Assembly: GCF_001039355.2 (NCBI RefSeq)
Contig: NW_019775531.1
Coordinates: 64,553 to 128,552, forward strand
Direction of reading: 5' to 3'
Origin: Lingula anatina
Lineage: Eukaryota; Brachiopoda; Lingulata; Lingulida; Lingulidae
Length of the DNA: 64,000 bases
Notes under the pieces: generated by a model
Databases searched by the model: none
Seen by the model: the letters and a program-made list of their open reading frames with translations, nothing else
What the model was told of the DNA's origin: nothing
Position numbers and translations under genes: made by a program
Shown here: piece after piece, positions 1-12,260 of the stretch
Position numbering within the stretch: the first letter of the stretch is position 1
Layout: each line of letters starts with the position of its first letter

Positions 1-692
1 AAAATCTAATGAAAACACAGACTAATACCCCCTCGAAAGCAGAAGTAAAAAAAGCACTGGAAAGTCATTATACCCTTTTGTTTCTCAAAGAAATAGAGCG
101 AGAAAACAGCATACTACGTACATATCGATTATTTAAAACAAATTATGAAAGGGAAGCGTACACAACAGCACCTATACCAAAACATGAAATGCAAAATTTG
201 GCAAAATTTAGAACAGGGGCACATGACTTAGAAATCCAAAGAGGCAGATACCGAAAACCAAAATCAATACCCCCTGAAGAAAGGATCTGCAAGTTATGCT
301 CAGATGAAGTGGAAAACGAAATACACTTTCTTTTAAAATGCCCCTTACTCACCAAACACAGGGAGATCCTAAAACCAGATCCTACACAAACCCCAGAGGG
401 TCAGTTCAAATGCATAATGCAGTCAAACGATTTACATGTTATAAAGAATGTGGCCCACTATATCACAATGTGTAATAAGGTAAGAAAAAATATTCTCAAC
501 CAACCACCACCTAGTCAACCAAAGTAACGAGCGTATACTGCAATTGTAAAATCTGATCACAGTTATTGTATAAACAATATTGTAATTTACTATTGTAATT
601 TTAGTTATATGATTATATTATGTATACTGTTAGGTCATAGTCATTGTAAAAAATGTACTTGAACCGCAATAAATAATAAATAAATAAATAAA
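1..692 (+). mobile_element. LINE (non-LTR retrotransposon) 3' end
   Basis: The 172-codon open frame at 9-527 has the C-terminal signature of a LINE polyprotein: a basic region, a (K/R)xRTGxHxLxxxxGR-like stretch, then a CxxC-x8-H-x4-C zinc-knuckle-like motif (KLCSDEVENEIHFLLKC). It is followed by an AT-rich 3' UTR and a short (AAAT)n tail at 668-692. The 5' part lies outside the window. The same family has a copy on the minus strand at 6130-7663 with the equivalent motif ([18 protein letters not shown]). A middle piece of a related element is at 23900-24332. Assignment to a particular LINE clade (CR1/L2-like or other) is not attempted. Confidence 0.75.
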
Positions 693-1002
693 TTACAGGA
701 TGACGCAGAGCCAAATGGCTGTCTATTTATCTAGAGACACGTGTGTGGATATCTATGTAACATCCATCTGTCGCCCTTGTAGAGGGTACCAAATGGTATG
801 TCATGGGTCAGACAAATTAGTAGAATAATTCAAAACCAATATGCCAGAAAGAACTTTATTACAGAGTATTTTGCAGTGTCCTTTTAGTTGTGCCGAAAAC
901 GAGAAACATTGTCCAGCTTTCTCTTGTAAGGGAATGTATTGCCATCCTTCAAGTTGACTTGCGTCGAAAAACACCACCCAACAGGTATATTGATATTGGA
1001 TC

Positions 1003-1168
1003 AATATTTGATCGACCTAAATTCAACGTCTAATTCACGTTCATCCAGCCACTTCAGAACGCCGTCATAACGTGGCATTGATTCAACTTTGTATTGTGGT
1101 CGTCGTTATGCTAGACAACGGTAAAGATCAACATTGTTTCAACTTTGAAACAAGATTATTTGCCCGCT
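1003..1168. repeat. Partial CCCAGCGGGC-ended repeat (relic)
   Basis: Contains repeated (C)AACGTTGA/TTGAA(T/A)CAAC motifs and ends with TTTGCCCGCTGGG, the reverse complement of the left terminus of the complete element at 41141-41902. The paralogous relic is at about 25690-25847. It looks like one end of a non-autonomous DNA transposon. Confidence 0.5.
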
Positions 1169-1920
1169 GGGGCAATGACTGGGACATACATGAGCTCAGC
1201 TCTGTAACATAGGGTAGACAACACTAACCACCTACTTTTGAATTACTCAAAGAATTATGGACACTTGCTGCTACAGCCATGTACAGGAAGGATTCCCATA
1301 ATCGTCACAGTGAACTTTGGAATTGTAGTTATATTTCTGGTTTCATTTTAAGCAAGAGTGTTGTTTCAATTTTCAACCTACCTGTGCCCAGCGAAGTGAA
1401 CCGGACTTATCTCAACTGTTAGTGCGCCAAGTCACATGACCCTGTGGTCACTCTAGTCAGATGAACAGTAATCAGTCAAGTGGTTTTGGGTGTGTGTGTG
1501 TGGTGTAAAAATATATAGAAAATTTAGTAGACAAGTAGCAAGAATACCGGTCGGTCACCTGTGTTTGGAACCGTAGATAGCATATAATGTGAGTAATTGT
1601 AAAATGTATTTCTTTTTCTTTAACGTATATACTGTAGTTTGTTTCTATTAGTTTCTATGAGTTTATTGTTTATCGCATACTTATGTCATTTTTTTCATTT
1701 TTTTAGATTTGTACAAAGGCTCGAAGTGCACAAAGAACAAACGTGCCACGGTGTCCATTGTGCTAACAAAACAGTAACAAATTATGCTATCTAAAAGACA
1801 ATAAATGATTCAGTCATTTTATGCGTAACGTTGTCTACAATATCAACATTGTTCCTAAAAGACTTGTTTCTCAGTGATAAGATAAACTTATATCTTTCTG
1901 AAAAGGCACATGATACTTAC

Positions 1921-2079
1921 CCGAGTGGGCGTCCTCGAAGCCTAACTGTCTGCACGTAACTCTGGCGTCGTTAAACCCCCACCTCCAATCACACACCCTC
2001 AGCCACTCCCCATTGTGATATATCTCCACGCGACCTTGGTATTGTGTGTCTCCATCTTGAAGGCGAACGTCTCCTTCGG
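1921..2079 (-). CDS. Gene D exon: SRCR module M1, N-terminal half
   Basis: 159 nt, phase 1/1. Starts (x)[18 protein letters not shown] and continues through [16 protein letters not shown] to [14 protein letters not shown], giving two of the six SRCR cysteines. Acceptor AG is at 2080-2081, donor GTAAGT at 1920 downward. The acceptor is preceded on the minus strand by a (TA)n/poly-T tract instead of a normal mixed polypyrimidine tract. Confidence 0.88.
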
Positions 2080-2080
2080 C

Positions 2081-2168
<88 letters not shown>

Positions 2169-5100
2169 ACATATAATAGCATAATTGTTATAGAATTTGA
2201 GACCCCACAGAGCGTTTCACTAATTTCTTATCTAACATTTTACTAAGCACTGCCATGTCGAACGCACATTCTAGTGGGTCAGAGCCTACAGTTATTTTCA
2301 TTTTTAATCTTTAAGTGCATCATATTTTCCCTTCACAGATTTATCACAAAGGCCTGCTCCAAAACGGTTTGACATACACATAGATATTTCATATATTTTT
2401 TATGTTTCCTCTATCCCAGTTTACCACAAACATCCATAGTCTTATTCACAACAAGAAAGAAGGCTATGGTTCGAGATTTGGCCAAACAATGCCGTATTTA
2501 TTGTACAACCCAACTTTCCTAATGATTATGATGTGACGAGTTAGCAAAAGCAATTATTTACAAACAGTTTTGACCAAAAAAAAATTATGATCGTGTTTAT
2601 AACCAAAGAATAGTAAATGGTTTCTTTAATTACATGTTAAGTGAATTTTCTTTTCCCATGGATTTAAACACCCTAGTTGTCTTCATACCTCTCCCTATTT
2701 ACATCCATTTAAAACAACTGATGCATGAAAAGTAAACTCGATCGTTTGCAACATAACAAGTGAAGGTAAACAGGTAATCAACCTAGTCTTAATGAGGTCT
2801 TGTTAGTCCCTCTCACCTCTGGCTTTTCAAAACTCTGTGCTTATTGTAATCATATTTTCACTGGTTAGCACTTTTACATTGTCCCATTTTGGCACATGGT
2901 TGTTGTCTGACATATGACCTGTGATGGCGGATTTGTGTAAGGGCCTATTCCCATAGATTTTAGATCGATTTATCCCCGTGGGGAGTCTCACTAGATTTCT
3001 GTCAGATAATCCGGCTTAAATGTCCGTCCCGCCTACTTCAAGCTGTAAGGGGGTAATTATCTTTCGTGCCGCTCGACTGACAACTATTTAGCGTGAACCC
3101 CCAGGGAGTTAGGTCGATCTAGTTTGGATCGATCTAATCTCTGGGAATGGGGTCTGAGACTTCTGTTTGAGTATTTGGATCTGGTTTTGACTCCCTCGCT
3201 TACATTTCCCTGTACTGCACACAAGCTGCCCCATGTGTATGACGACATTCTCAAACCCACCCTGGGAGGAGGGGTCTAGAGCGACTAACAAGTCATCATC
3301 AAGACTGAGGTAATTGCCTGTTTACCTTCACCTGAACAGGTTAAGGCGAAACAGTCAACAGGTAAATCAGACATCTGGATATATCATAAAAGAAAACTTT
3401 TTGACTATCAAAACTGAAATCCAAAGAAACTATTTTCACATCAAACCCAAGCTTTCAGCCCCTAGGCCTTCTTCAGGGATTTCTTTTTTCAGATATTATC
3501 TGAAAGCTTGGATCAAATATCACATCTTTATCAGTCATTATTTGCTAGTGGTGCACTGCAGGGGGGCCATAACAAGAATGTTATTTAAATTTAGATAGCC
3601 AACCAAATTCTCATGACATCGTTGTGTATGTTTCAATAACAAATCAAAGAAGCTGCATGAGCAAGGAGGATGTTGTTATAAAAGCAAAAAAAAATAGAAA
3701 AAGCAGAAAATATATCGAAATAACCCTCAAAATGGCGTCCTTTTTTGTGGAATTTTGACCCTACCTCTATTTAAGAACAGTTTGTTTAGGATTTGAATGG
3801 ATTATTGAAGCAGGAAATACATCTACTGCAAGAAGATATAATAAACAGAATGTGCAAATTGTTATTTAAATAAAAATTTATTTGAAGTCACTGAAAAATG
3901 ATCACAAAATTAGCTTAACTTACGATACATGCGGTGTCCCACCCCGATGAAAATTTCATCTAATCCTATCTTTCCGTATTAAAACTGTTCAATCGTCCAA
4001 AGTAGTATGTCGGTTAGTTTGTGTCACGAAGTCCATGATAATATCAGTTTTCTTAAGAATTTCACATTTATTGCTCAGCAAGGTCGATTTTTCTTCACCG
4101 CGTCCCAATATAACGTTCGCAACGCTGAAACTTCAGAGATCGATTTTTATCAGACGACTTTAAAATGCCGCGTGAAAATTATACATCGATAGCGATCTTC
4201 TTCCATACTCACTAACTGATGACGTCTTACACACGAATGGCTTCTTTTGCACACTAAAAAAACCAGCTCAAACTGGCGGGTGGCCCATTCTGATAACATG
4301 TCACGCAATGACGCTGTCGAGATAGGATGCAGGGCACAGGTGTAATTCCCTCGATTTAACCGTCACAGGATTGTTTATTGGGATCTTCTTTGTATGAAGG
4401 TGAGAAATAATGAGTTTCGTTTCATTTTTCTTCAATTGTTTCAACATATTTGTGTACCGATTGATTTTTACCATTCTATAAGTAGGGTGACTTCGTCTGA
4501 ACTTTCGTTTTGCGTCTGTTTCACATGGGGGACTAAAGGTCATATTGAACATGGTGACGCGGTGATACCGTATTCATGTTCTCTTGTTCTCGAAAACTCA
4601 ATCATCGAAATTGAATTACTTTTTTTTAGTTTTGTCTTAAATTAAGCTGCTACACTGTATTCCGTGCGTTTAAAATTTAACCGTCTGTAAAAACAGCAAT
4701 AATGGATTACTAGCAACACTTACGTTACGCAATGAAGCACCGAAAATGGGTGAAGAAAATGTGTCTCAGTAATGCGTGTTTGCCACTCATAATGCACTGT
4801 ACTTTGTTTGAATAAGCAATAAACTATTTGTGATCTTAGGTTATCCATTGTTCGTTATCAGAGTTAACAGATTCTTTGTGTGATTTTTTTTCAGAATCCC
4901 AAGAGTGGATGCCTTAGTGAGCACAGAACAGATATCACCATTGGTCTACATATGTCAGGAAGAATGTTATAATTATGAACTTTGTGTTACACTGAACTTC
5001 ATTTTGTTAAATTTTGTATTTAACTGAACTTTATTGTGTTAAAATAATAATAAAAAAATAATAGTTCTGATAAAAAACTACAATCTGGAACATTCTTTAG

Positions 5101-8100
5101 ATCAACTTTGTTCAGTGTGTGTCCCATATGACAGAGTTACAGTAAATAAAATATGTGCATTATTCCTGTGTTTGTCAATTCCATTTTAAAAGCATGTGAA
5201 AGTGGTGTGCCCCTCATGAATGAAGTGTGTATGGATAATAGCAAAAATATTGTTATTATTTACATGATTATAAAAAAAGTTTTTGTACCCGCGTCAATAA
5301 CGTTACCGTGACCCACATATTCACCATTTTTATTAATTATGAAATGTGGATTAAATTCTTCAAAACCAGTTTTGAAGCATTGAGACAACATCCCCTTATG
5401 ATTTAAACTAAAACTGAAAACATTCCATTAGACTTTCATTAGTTTGTGCAAAATATATTACCCAGGGTAACGCGTCTTGGATTTGGTGGGTATAGCTGTT
5501 CAACTCTCCTGTGTGCCCTAAAAAGGGCAGCTGCTGTTTCCCTTTTTATGAAATGATAAACTGTGATGGTGTAGCTATCACATCGCAAAATTACAGAGAA
5601 AGTTTGAAATTTTCGGTCAAATTCAACATTTTGTAACCACTAGCAAAGAATGACAGTTATAGTAGATCTTCATAGATGTGCCAGTAAAATGACGCATTTA
5701 CTTCTTGAAGATCTAAACGGTGATTTGATGTGCATCTTCAAGTGACAAAACACGATACTGGGGCATGGCTACAGAATGTGTCAGTCAAAGCTCATGCTGT
5801 GCGATTTTCACAATGGCTCTATTCCCATAGATTTTAGATCGATCTATCCCCGCGGGGAGTCTCACTAGATTACTTTCAGATAATCCGACTTAAATGTCCG
5901 TCCCGCCTACTACAAGCTTTAAGGGGGTAATTAACTTTCGTGTCCGCCCGGCTGACAGCTATTTAGCGTGAACCCCCAGGAAGTTAGGTCGATCTAAAGT
6001 AGGTCGATCTAATCTATGGAAATGGGGTGAATGAGTGATCACATGGGTGAGAGTGTGCGTGCTATCTGTTCAGGAAAACCTTAATTTTTACCCGTGCATC
6101 ACCCTCAGGAATTTGAGGGGTCAAATAATTCAATTCAATTCAATTCAATTCAATTTATTTCTGTACTGGTGCATAGATTGTCATGACCTTGTACAACATG
6201 ATATACTAATGACGATACAATACAGTTAGTGCATTACCATTTCTCTAGTTGGTATTATGTTGCCCAACCATTTGTGAAGGAAAAAATAATATTTATATAA
6301 TGAACATACGTACTAGTAAAATTACTCATAAAATATTCTATCTAAGCAATGAGATAAACCTTGGTGTGATTATAAATTTACCATAAGCATACTATACACA
6401 TGTTACACAAAAGGATATGTGATATGTTTAAACTTAAAACCACAGTTACATAGCTGTTTACATGGCTGTTTAAGGCCAGTTTGATGGCATATATGATTAC
6501 TATTAATGACAATTAAATAAGACAGATAAGTAAATAAGTTACACAGATATAAATATTGTGCCATGTTCAGTCCCACTGCCGAGTCACTTCTCACAACAGT
6601 GGGACCATACACTGACATTTTAAGGGATATGCTAAGAGTTACCAAGCAGAGCAACCACTTCACTTCTTTTCTTGAATGATTTGATTATAAAGTTGGAGAG
6701 GGACACTAAAGTATCTTTGTTGGCACTGTTAAATACATGGCATAATTGACTGTCTGGTGACCTTAAGCTTGTATCAGCTTTTAGGATTGAGGTTTTACTA
6801 AAAAAGGTGACTCGGTCTGCTTTGTACATTGGGCATTGGAATATAAAATGATATTCATCTTCAATTACCCCTTGGGTGCACAGGCGACAGATTCTGTAGC
6901 ACCTTTCAGTTTTTGGCCAGGTGTGCCGCCCAGTTTCGATGTGGAGTTTATGGTCACTAAGACGTAGTTTAGCAAGGGTTGACAAGGTGTCATAATTTGT
7001 TATTTTATCAACATAAGTTGCCCTTTCACACTTTTGGTTAAGTATACGGAAGAGAGACAATTTACTGCTGGCTTGAAGTTTGCTATTGCATATTTGGGTA
7101 AAGTGGTCAGTTTGTCTTTGTTTGAAAATTGTGGTGAAGTTTTTTGGAGGTGACTGGCTAAGCCACACATCTCCAAGGCCAAATGTGAAAAGGATTATTC
7201 GGATCCCTCAGACCATGACATAGAAGCTGGTCTGAGTGTGTGGACTGCGGGAGGAACATAAGGTGTCAGCAACTTGTAACTATTTATCTCTTGTATGTAT
7301 GCTTGTTTCATTAGTGTAGCATCAGACATTTGAATAATTTTACACCATAGTTTGACAGATGCAAACTGTATTTTGGTAAAGAGGGGAAGGCGGCCAAGTT
7401 CAGTGTATACACCATAGTTTGATACGTTTTGATGGAGGCCAAGGATTTTTTTGCAAAATCTTTAGTATAACTTTTCTGTAGGGCAGTTATCCGTTGACAC
7501 AGAGTAGCCCCATATCTCTGAGCAATATGTAAGGATTGGGGAAATGAGGGTATCAAATAATTTCTCTTTTAAGGATGTGTTAACATTACTCTGAAGTGGA
7601 AGAGACTTGGACAGACTGAAGAATGCCTTTGTAGCACGTTGGAGGAGATCAAGGTTACCTAATTCAAATAATGTTCACCTATTTCTCCCCAAAAATAAAC
7701 ATGATAATTATTATATTAGACTTAGGAGTGAACATTTTATTTCATTGCAACACGATTAAAGGGATAATAACTCTTCGTATGAGATCTATATTTCACAATA
7801 AAAACATTGTGACCAACTCACAGAAATATAATATATTCTGTTGTACAAGAAAAACGGCAGTTATAGCTATTATTCTGATATCCGAGATTGTCTTCAGACC
7901 ACGTGACCTCCATTGATGGCTGTACTCTGTTAAACAAACTTTTTAGAAAAAAAAACAGGGACTCACTTTGAATGTAAAAATGGATTCATTAACCATTGGT
8001 TAGTATGAGAAAATTGTTGTTTACTCCAGGAAAATTCATTTTTTGGCCAAAACGAAGAGTTTTTATCCCTTTAAAGTGTGACGTTCTCCAATTACAGAAT

Positions 8101-8882
8101 AATGACATTGTATAATAATTGCTTGATTTAAATAACAGTAGGTTCAAACTGTTGTATCTTAAATGACGGAGTGTTTTTTAAATTTGTTTGAACAGTACAG
8201 ATCTATAGATCTTACGTTTAACCTATTTTCTTATTTTTACATTTCGGACTCGTCGGCCGCACATTAATTGGGCCAGAGCCTTCAATTTCTTTTATTAATT
8301 TTCTTTTCGTCTTTGATTGCAAATCTATTTTAATTTATTCGGATTAAAAAGATTGTCTAAAAGTTCGAACTTTTTCCATTTACATAATGGCACGCTGATA
8401 CTTTCTGCTTTTGATGTCTTTAATGGAGTTAAACCTTTTTTAAAATATTAAAAATCCTATAATGAATACATGTATGTGATCTGCAGTCCTGTGTTCAGGG
8501 AGTTTTCACCTTTTATGAAATGAGACACCTCACTTGTTTTCATATTTCTCTTTCTATGCACCCAAATGAAACCAATAAATGCAGAAAAAAAGTGAACTTG
8601 AACGTTTGCAACATAGCTTTGCGAAAATGAACGCCTATTAAATGGTACATGTGAATCGAGCGTGGATCCCCAGTAACACATAAACCACTTCTACTAGTTT
8701 CTTATACGATTCAAATAAATTCGACTAACCTGAAGAAATCACTCGATCAGTCATAAAAGAGCTTTAGACTGCTCCTTTCTTTATATTTTAGTCAGAATTT
8801 AACCTTCTTTCGTGACCTACTGATTCATCTGTTAGCATATTATCAGGCACTGTGAGTATATTTTCGTAAGGGGGTGGGAAAG

Positions 8883-8919
<37 letters not shown>

Positions 8920-11307
8920 ATACGTGTAAGTCTCAACATTGCATACAAGTATTTATATAATTATAATCATAGTGGATAACACACTAAGGCATCGGATACG
9001 TCATATCGTCTGTGAACTGCCAATAAACGTTTATAGCCGTATTACATTTTTTATAGTTAATCGGTTACGATGTTGGAAAATCACGGGCCCTTACACAAAA
9101 ATGATTTAATGCAGTTTTCATGAAGTTTCGATTTTCATTGAAGTGAAAAGATAATTTTACTTACTTTGACCTTGGCCGTCCTCAAGACACCGAGAAATGA
9201 CCAATAAGAGAAGGAAAACCGTGTTCAGTCGACACATTTTCACCCCAGTCAGGTAACTATTACCTAAGACGATTGCACCTGCGCACGTCAATGTTTTGGT
9301 GGACCCCAGGCTGGGTTGCATGGCAACTAGGTTTAAAGGGAACGTCTTTTGTTGATTTAGGCATGGAATGCTCTCGGTTACCGAGTTACATCAATAACTT
9401 TATTACCTAATCTATTTGTGTGTGTGTTGGCACTTGCAAAGACGTCTTTTGAAATTAATCACCCTAGTTAACCTCACCGTTATTGATCTTGTGCGAAAGA
9501 ATCGGAATTCTTAATTTACTGTTAGGGTATTTTATCATTTTTATTAAACATAAGTAGTTTAACAGCTGACAATAACTTGAAAATCAAAACGATGTTGCAA
9601 TCATCTTTTCTTTAAATATCAAACAGGTCCTAGCGCTCGTTAAGTTACTACCCGTCCATGATGCCAATGTCTAAAAAACACCTGAGGTTATGGTTGTTTG
9701 ACGCAACCTTAAGTTGTTATGATAACTCGAGGTATAAAACAGGCGATGAAACAGTGTGATGGACTAGAAGTAGGTCGTGCTACTGTAAGTCTGTCTATGA
9801 CTTACAACGACGTTATCAGCTAGCACAGGATTGCTGTTTGCGCTGTTAACAAGCCATTGGTTGAAATACACTGGGTATTTTCTTATCAGCAGTTCACCTT
9901 AACAAAACGAAAGTAATTACGTCACAACATATCAATTCTGAACATTGTCAGGGAACAGTTCCCAAAATGTATTTTTCCTAAAGTTACACTTCTAAGATGA
10001 GACATCCGACTAGGTATTGATGATTTTGTGATGCTATTCTGGGACAGTTTATGCTAGACATCTTTATATGCTTGTGAAACAAACTGACAAATAATCCCAC
10101 TTCCTTTGATGCCTCAAGCATTCTATGTATGATTTCGTAAGAAAGGTGGGAAATGTGATTTTGTATGTTTATACAAAATAAATAAAAACATTGCGTACAT
10201 ATGATTATATGGTGGCTAACAGGTTGAGGCATCGGATAAGTTATGTACCATCATACCGTATGTGACCTTCCAATAGATGTTCACCTGTAAATGTTAAACG
10301 GTTATATTGTTGGAGAAATATGGTCCCCTAAACTATATTTTGATGCTGTTTTCATGAAGTTTCGATTTTGATTGAAGTGAAAAGATGTGTTTACTTACTT
10401 TGACCTTGGCCGTCCTCAAGACACCGAGAAATGACCAATAAGAGAAGGAAAACCGTGTTCAGTCGACACATTTTCACCCCAGTCAGGTAACTATTACCTA
10501 AGACGATTGCACCTGCGCACGTCAATGTTTTGGTGGACCCCAGGCTGGGTTGCATGGCAACTAGGTTTAAAGAAGGGAACGTCTTTTGTTGCTTTAGGCA
10601 TGGAATGCTCTCGGTTACTGAGTTACATCAATAACTTTATTACCTAATCTATTTTTGTGTGTGTGTGTTGGCACTTGCAAAGACGTCTTTTGAAATTAAT
10701 CACCCTAGTTAACCTCACCATCATTGATCTTGTGCGAAAGAATCGGAATTCTTAATTTACCGTTAGGGTATTTTATCATTTTTATTAAACATAAGTAGTT
10801 TAACAGCTGACAATAACTTGAAAATTAAAACGATGTTGCAATCATCTTTTCTTTAAATATCAAACAGGTCCTAGCGCTCGTTAAGTTACTACCCGTCCAT
10901 GATGCCAATGTCTAAAAAACACCTGAGGTTATGTTGTTTGACGCAACCTTAAGTTGTTATGATAACTCGAGGTATAAAACAGGCGATGAAACAGTGTGAT
11001 GGACTAGAAGTAGGTCGTGCTACTGTAAGTCTGTCTATGACTTACAACGACGTTATCAGCTAGCACAGGATTGCTGTTTGCGCTGTTAACAAGCCATTGG
11101 TTGAAATACACTGGGTATTTTCTTATCAGCAGTTCACCATAACAAAACGAAAGTAATTACGTCACAACATATCAATTCTGAACATTGTCATGAAATTTCG
11201 ATTTTGATTGAAGTGAAAAAATGTGTTTACTTACTTTGACCTTGGCCGTCCTCAAGACACCGAGAAATGACCAATAAGAGAAGGAAAACCGTGTTCAGTC
11301 GACACAT
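1921..11307 (-). CDS. Gene D: SRCR gene, 5' part only (signal exon plus first SRCR half)
   Basis: Fourth member of the tandem SRCR-Ly6 array, running off the left edge. Visible coding exons (minus strand): a signal-peptide exon present in three copies (11235-11307, 10399-10471, 9165-9237), each ending in phase 1 with donor GTAAGT, and the first SRCR N-terminal half exon 1921-2079 (phase 1 to 1). Only one signal exon would be used per transcript. The downstream SRCR C-terminal half and the remainder should lie left of position 1. Translation of 1921-2079 differs only slightly from gene C exon 26594-26752. Intron 1 (2080-9164 at the shortest) carries MITEs and a LINE. By analogy with A-C the product is expected to be a secreted, GPI-anchored multi-SRCR protein, but its 3' end is not seen. 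Confidence 0.7.
2084..2166. repeat. Poly-A/(AT)n microsatellite at a splice acceptor
   Basis: About 17 A followed by about 33 AT repeats, directly abutting the SRCR exon acceptor at 2080. The paralogous tract lies at 26756-26834. Confidence 0.95.
2944..3152. mobile_element. MITE family 1, copy a
   Basis: About 209 bp with imperfect terminal inverted repeats: left CCTATTCCCATAGATTTTAG, right reading inward CCCCATTCCCAGAGATTAG, both followed by ATCGATC-rich sequence. A second copy is at 5817-6027. The paralogous stretch near 27887 (GTGTAAG/ACTTCTG) lacks the insertion, so it is a discrete mobile insertion. Confidence 0.75.
3153..5816. other. Gene D intron 1, no gene recognised
   Basis: No coding exon recognised. 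Sequence at 3315-3412 is an inverted, partly deleted copy of 27601-27725. The small open frames here (for example minus 4301-4552, basic, 83 codons) match nothing I recognise. A splice-acceptor-like T-tract plus AG occurs near 4893 without a recognisable exon after it. Confidence 0.5.
5817..6027. mobile_element. MITE family 1, copy b
   Basis: About 211 bp, same termini and interior as 2944-3152 (shared internal block GGGGAGTCTCACTAGAT, and GCGTGAACCCCCAGG near the right end). The paralogous empty site lies near 28390-28410, where CTCACAAAGACTG runs straight into TTCACATGGG. Confidence 0.75.
6121..7672 (-). mobile_element. 5'-truncated LINE with 9-bp target-site duplication
   Basis: A minus-strand element of about 1.5 kb. 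Broken translation gives an [18 protein letters not shown]-type segment at about 7556-7490, characteristic of the region after the reverse-transcriptase core of CR1/L2/Jockey-like LINEs. An open C-terminal part (6632-7168) carries CxxC-x8-H-x4-C. The 3' tail is (AATTG)n, seen on the plus strand as CAATT repeats at 6130-6158. The flanks carry a perfect 9-bp repeat TCAAATAAT (6121-6129 and 7664-7672). The paralogous locus at about 28483-28510 has the uninterrupted site. Internal stop codons show it is dead. Confidence 0.85.
7673..9110. other. Gene D intron 1 continued, paralogous to 28500-30000
   Basis: No gene recognised. Stretches such as ATTTCTCCCCAAAAATAA, GCTTGATTTAAATAACAGTAGG and the block 8480-8640 reappear in order in 28505-29470, giving a colinear paralogous intron. 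A poly-T run is at 8886-8914. Confidence 0.6.
9165..9237 (-). CDS. Gene D signal-peptide exon, copy 1
   Basis: 73 nt: ATG at 9237, 24 codons beginning [20 protein letters not shown], ending phase 1 at donor GTAAGT (9164-9159). Short basic n-region, Leu/Val/Ile-rich h-region, polar end: a classical signal peptide. It is identical in translation to copies at 10399-10471 and 11235-11307. Confidence 0.85.
9238..9470 (-). promoter_or_regulatory. Conserved 5'-flanking (promoter/5' UTR) block, gene D copy 1
   Basis: Lies immediately upstream (minus strand) of the ATG and recurs before nearly every signal exon in the window. Conserved elements include the near-ATG CCAGTCAGGTAA (plus strand), CTAAGACGATTGCACCT, CAATGTTTTGG, the palindrome GTTGCATGGCAAC at 9315-9327, and GGGAACGTCTTTTGTTG. 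The conservation is seen directly; the promoter role is inferred from position. Confidence 0.6.
10399..10471 (-). CDS. Gene D signal-peptide exon, copy 2
   Basis: 73 nt, ATG at 10471, donor GTAAGT after phase 1. The translation is identical to copy 1. Its upstream palindrome GTTGCATGGCAAC is at 10549-10561. Confidence 0.85.
11235..11307 (-). CDS. Gene D signal-peptide exon, copy 3
   Basis: 73 nt, ATG at 11307, same translation as copies 1 and 2. Its upstream palindrome is at 11385-11397. This is the most distal copy and so could define the outermost transcription start; use of a particular copy cannot be read from DNA alone. Confidence 0.85.
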
Positions 11308-11419
11308 TTTCACCCCAGTCAGGTAACTATTACCTAAGACGATTGCACCTGCGCACGTCAATGTTTTGGTGGACCCCAGGCTGGGTTGCATGGCAACTAG
11401 GTTTAAAGATGGGAACGTC

Positions 11420-12180
11420 TTTTGTTACATTACGCTTGACAAGTTCTGGGTTATTGAGTTACATCAAGGCCTTTGTTAGCAGATCTATTTATCGCATTAT
11501 TTGCAAAGACGTATTTTGAACTGTGTAACTCGAGATAACCTAACAGTTAATAATCATGCACGGAGGCATCATTTTGTGTGTGGGTTAGTGTTTGCACCGT
11601 TTTCAATTGCATATGTAGTCTACTGTGTGTATGAGTCTGACTGCTAAGTCTAACAATTGTCTAAAATTAGTTCCTGACCAAAGAACGCAGTAGATTACAT
11701 ACCAGCACTTCGCTGTTATTGAAAAAAAAATGGCCGTCAATGCATAGAGCAGTAAAATCAGAATGGTATTAGTATACAAAAACTAATTAAACCATCCACG
11801 ACCTTGAGTTTTCTGATCATTATGATTTTTCGTTAAGCATGGTCTTAAACGATCATGTTTGACATTAAACTAATGTTTGGTCAGAACGTAGCCTCACCGC
11901 CAGTGGTCAAGTTTCCATGTCCATAGGCCCCATAGTCCAACCCTTCTCTGCGTCAATTATATATTTAGGGGTAGAAAAGTCAGCTTGGATTCCCTTCCAA
12001 GTCGTCACTTCCAGGGTATTGAGCACTTTCCATGATCCAAGTTGTTACGTAAAATAGAAAAAGATACATCCATACAGATTCTAATCAAACTATATTCTTT
12101 ATTTTTTGTATATTTTATATTCTGGTTATTTCTCACAACAAGTCAAGTTCATGATTGACATACCGTTTGGTCTCCTTCGT

Positions 12181-12260
<80 letters not shown>

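Larger units (their letters stand above)
9111..11420. repeat. Triplicated first-exon/promoter region
   Basis: The segment 9111-9957 is repeated almost identically at 10347-11190; weaker similarity extends left to about 8840 and 10120. A third, shorter copy runs from 11191 to about 11420, and its junction with copy 2 is abrupt at 11190/11191. Each copy holds one intact signal-peptide exon and its upstream block. The few differences between copies indicate recent duplication or gene conversion. Confidence 0.85.

Noticed and set aside
1871-2182. Open frame with a long Ile-Tyr repeat fused to an SRCR half
   Set aside because: The IYIY part is translation of an (AT)n microsatellite in the intron; a normal splice acceptor at 2080 starts the real exon. 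The same applies to 14583-14975 and 26662-26874.
4301-4645. Overlapping open frames on both strands
   Set aside because: No recognised domain and no splice or promoter context; likely fortuitous.
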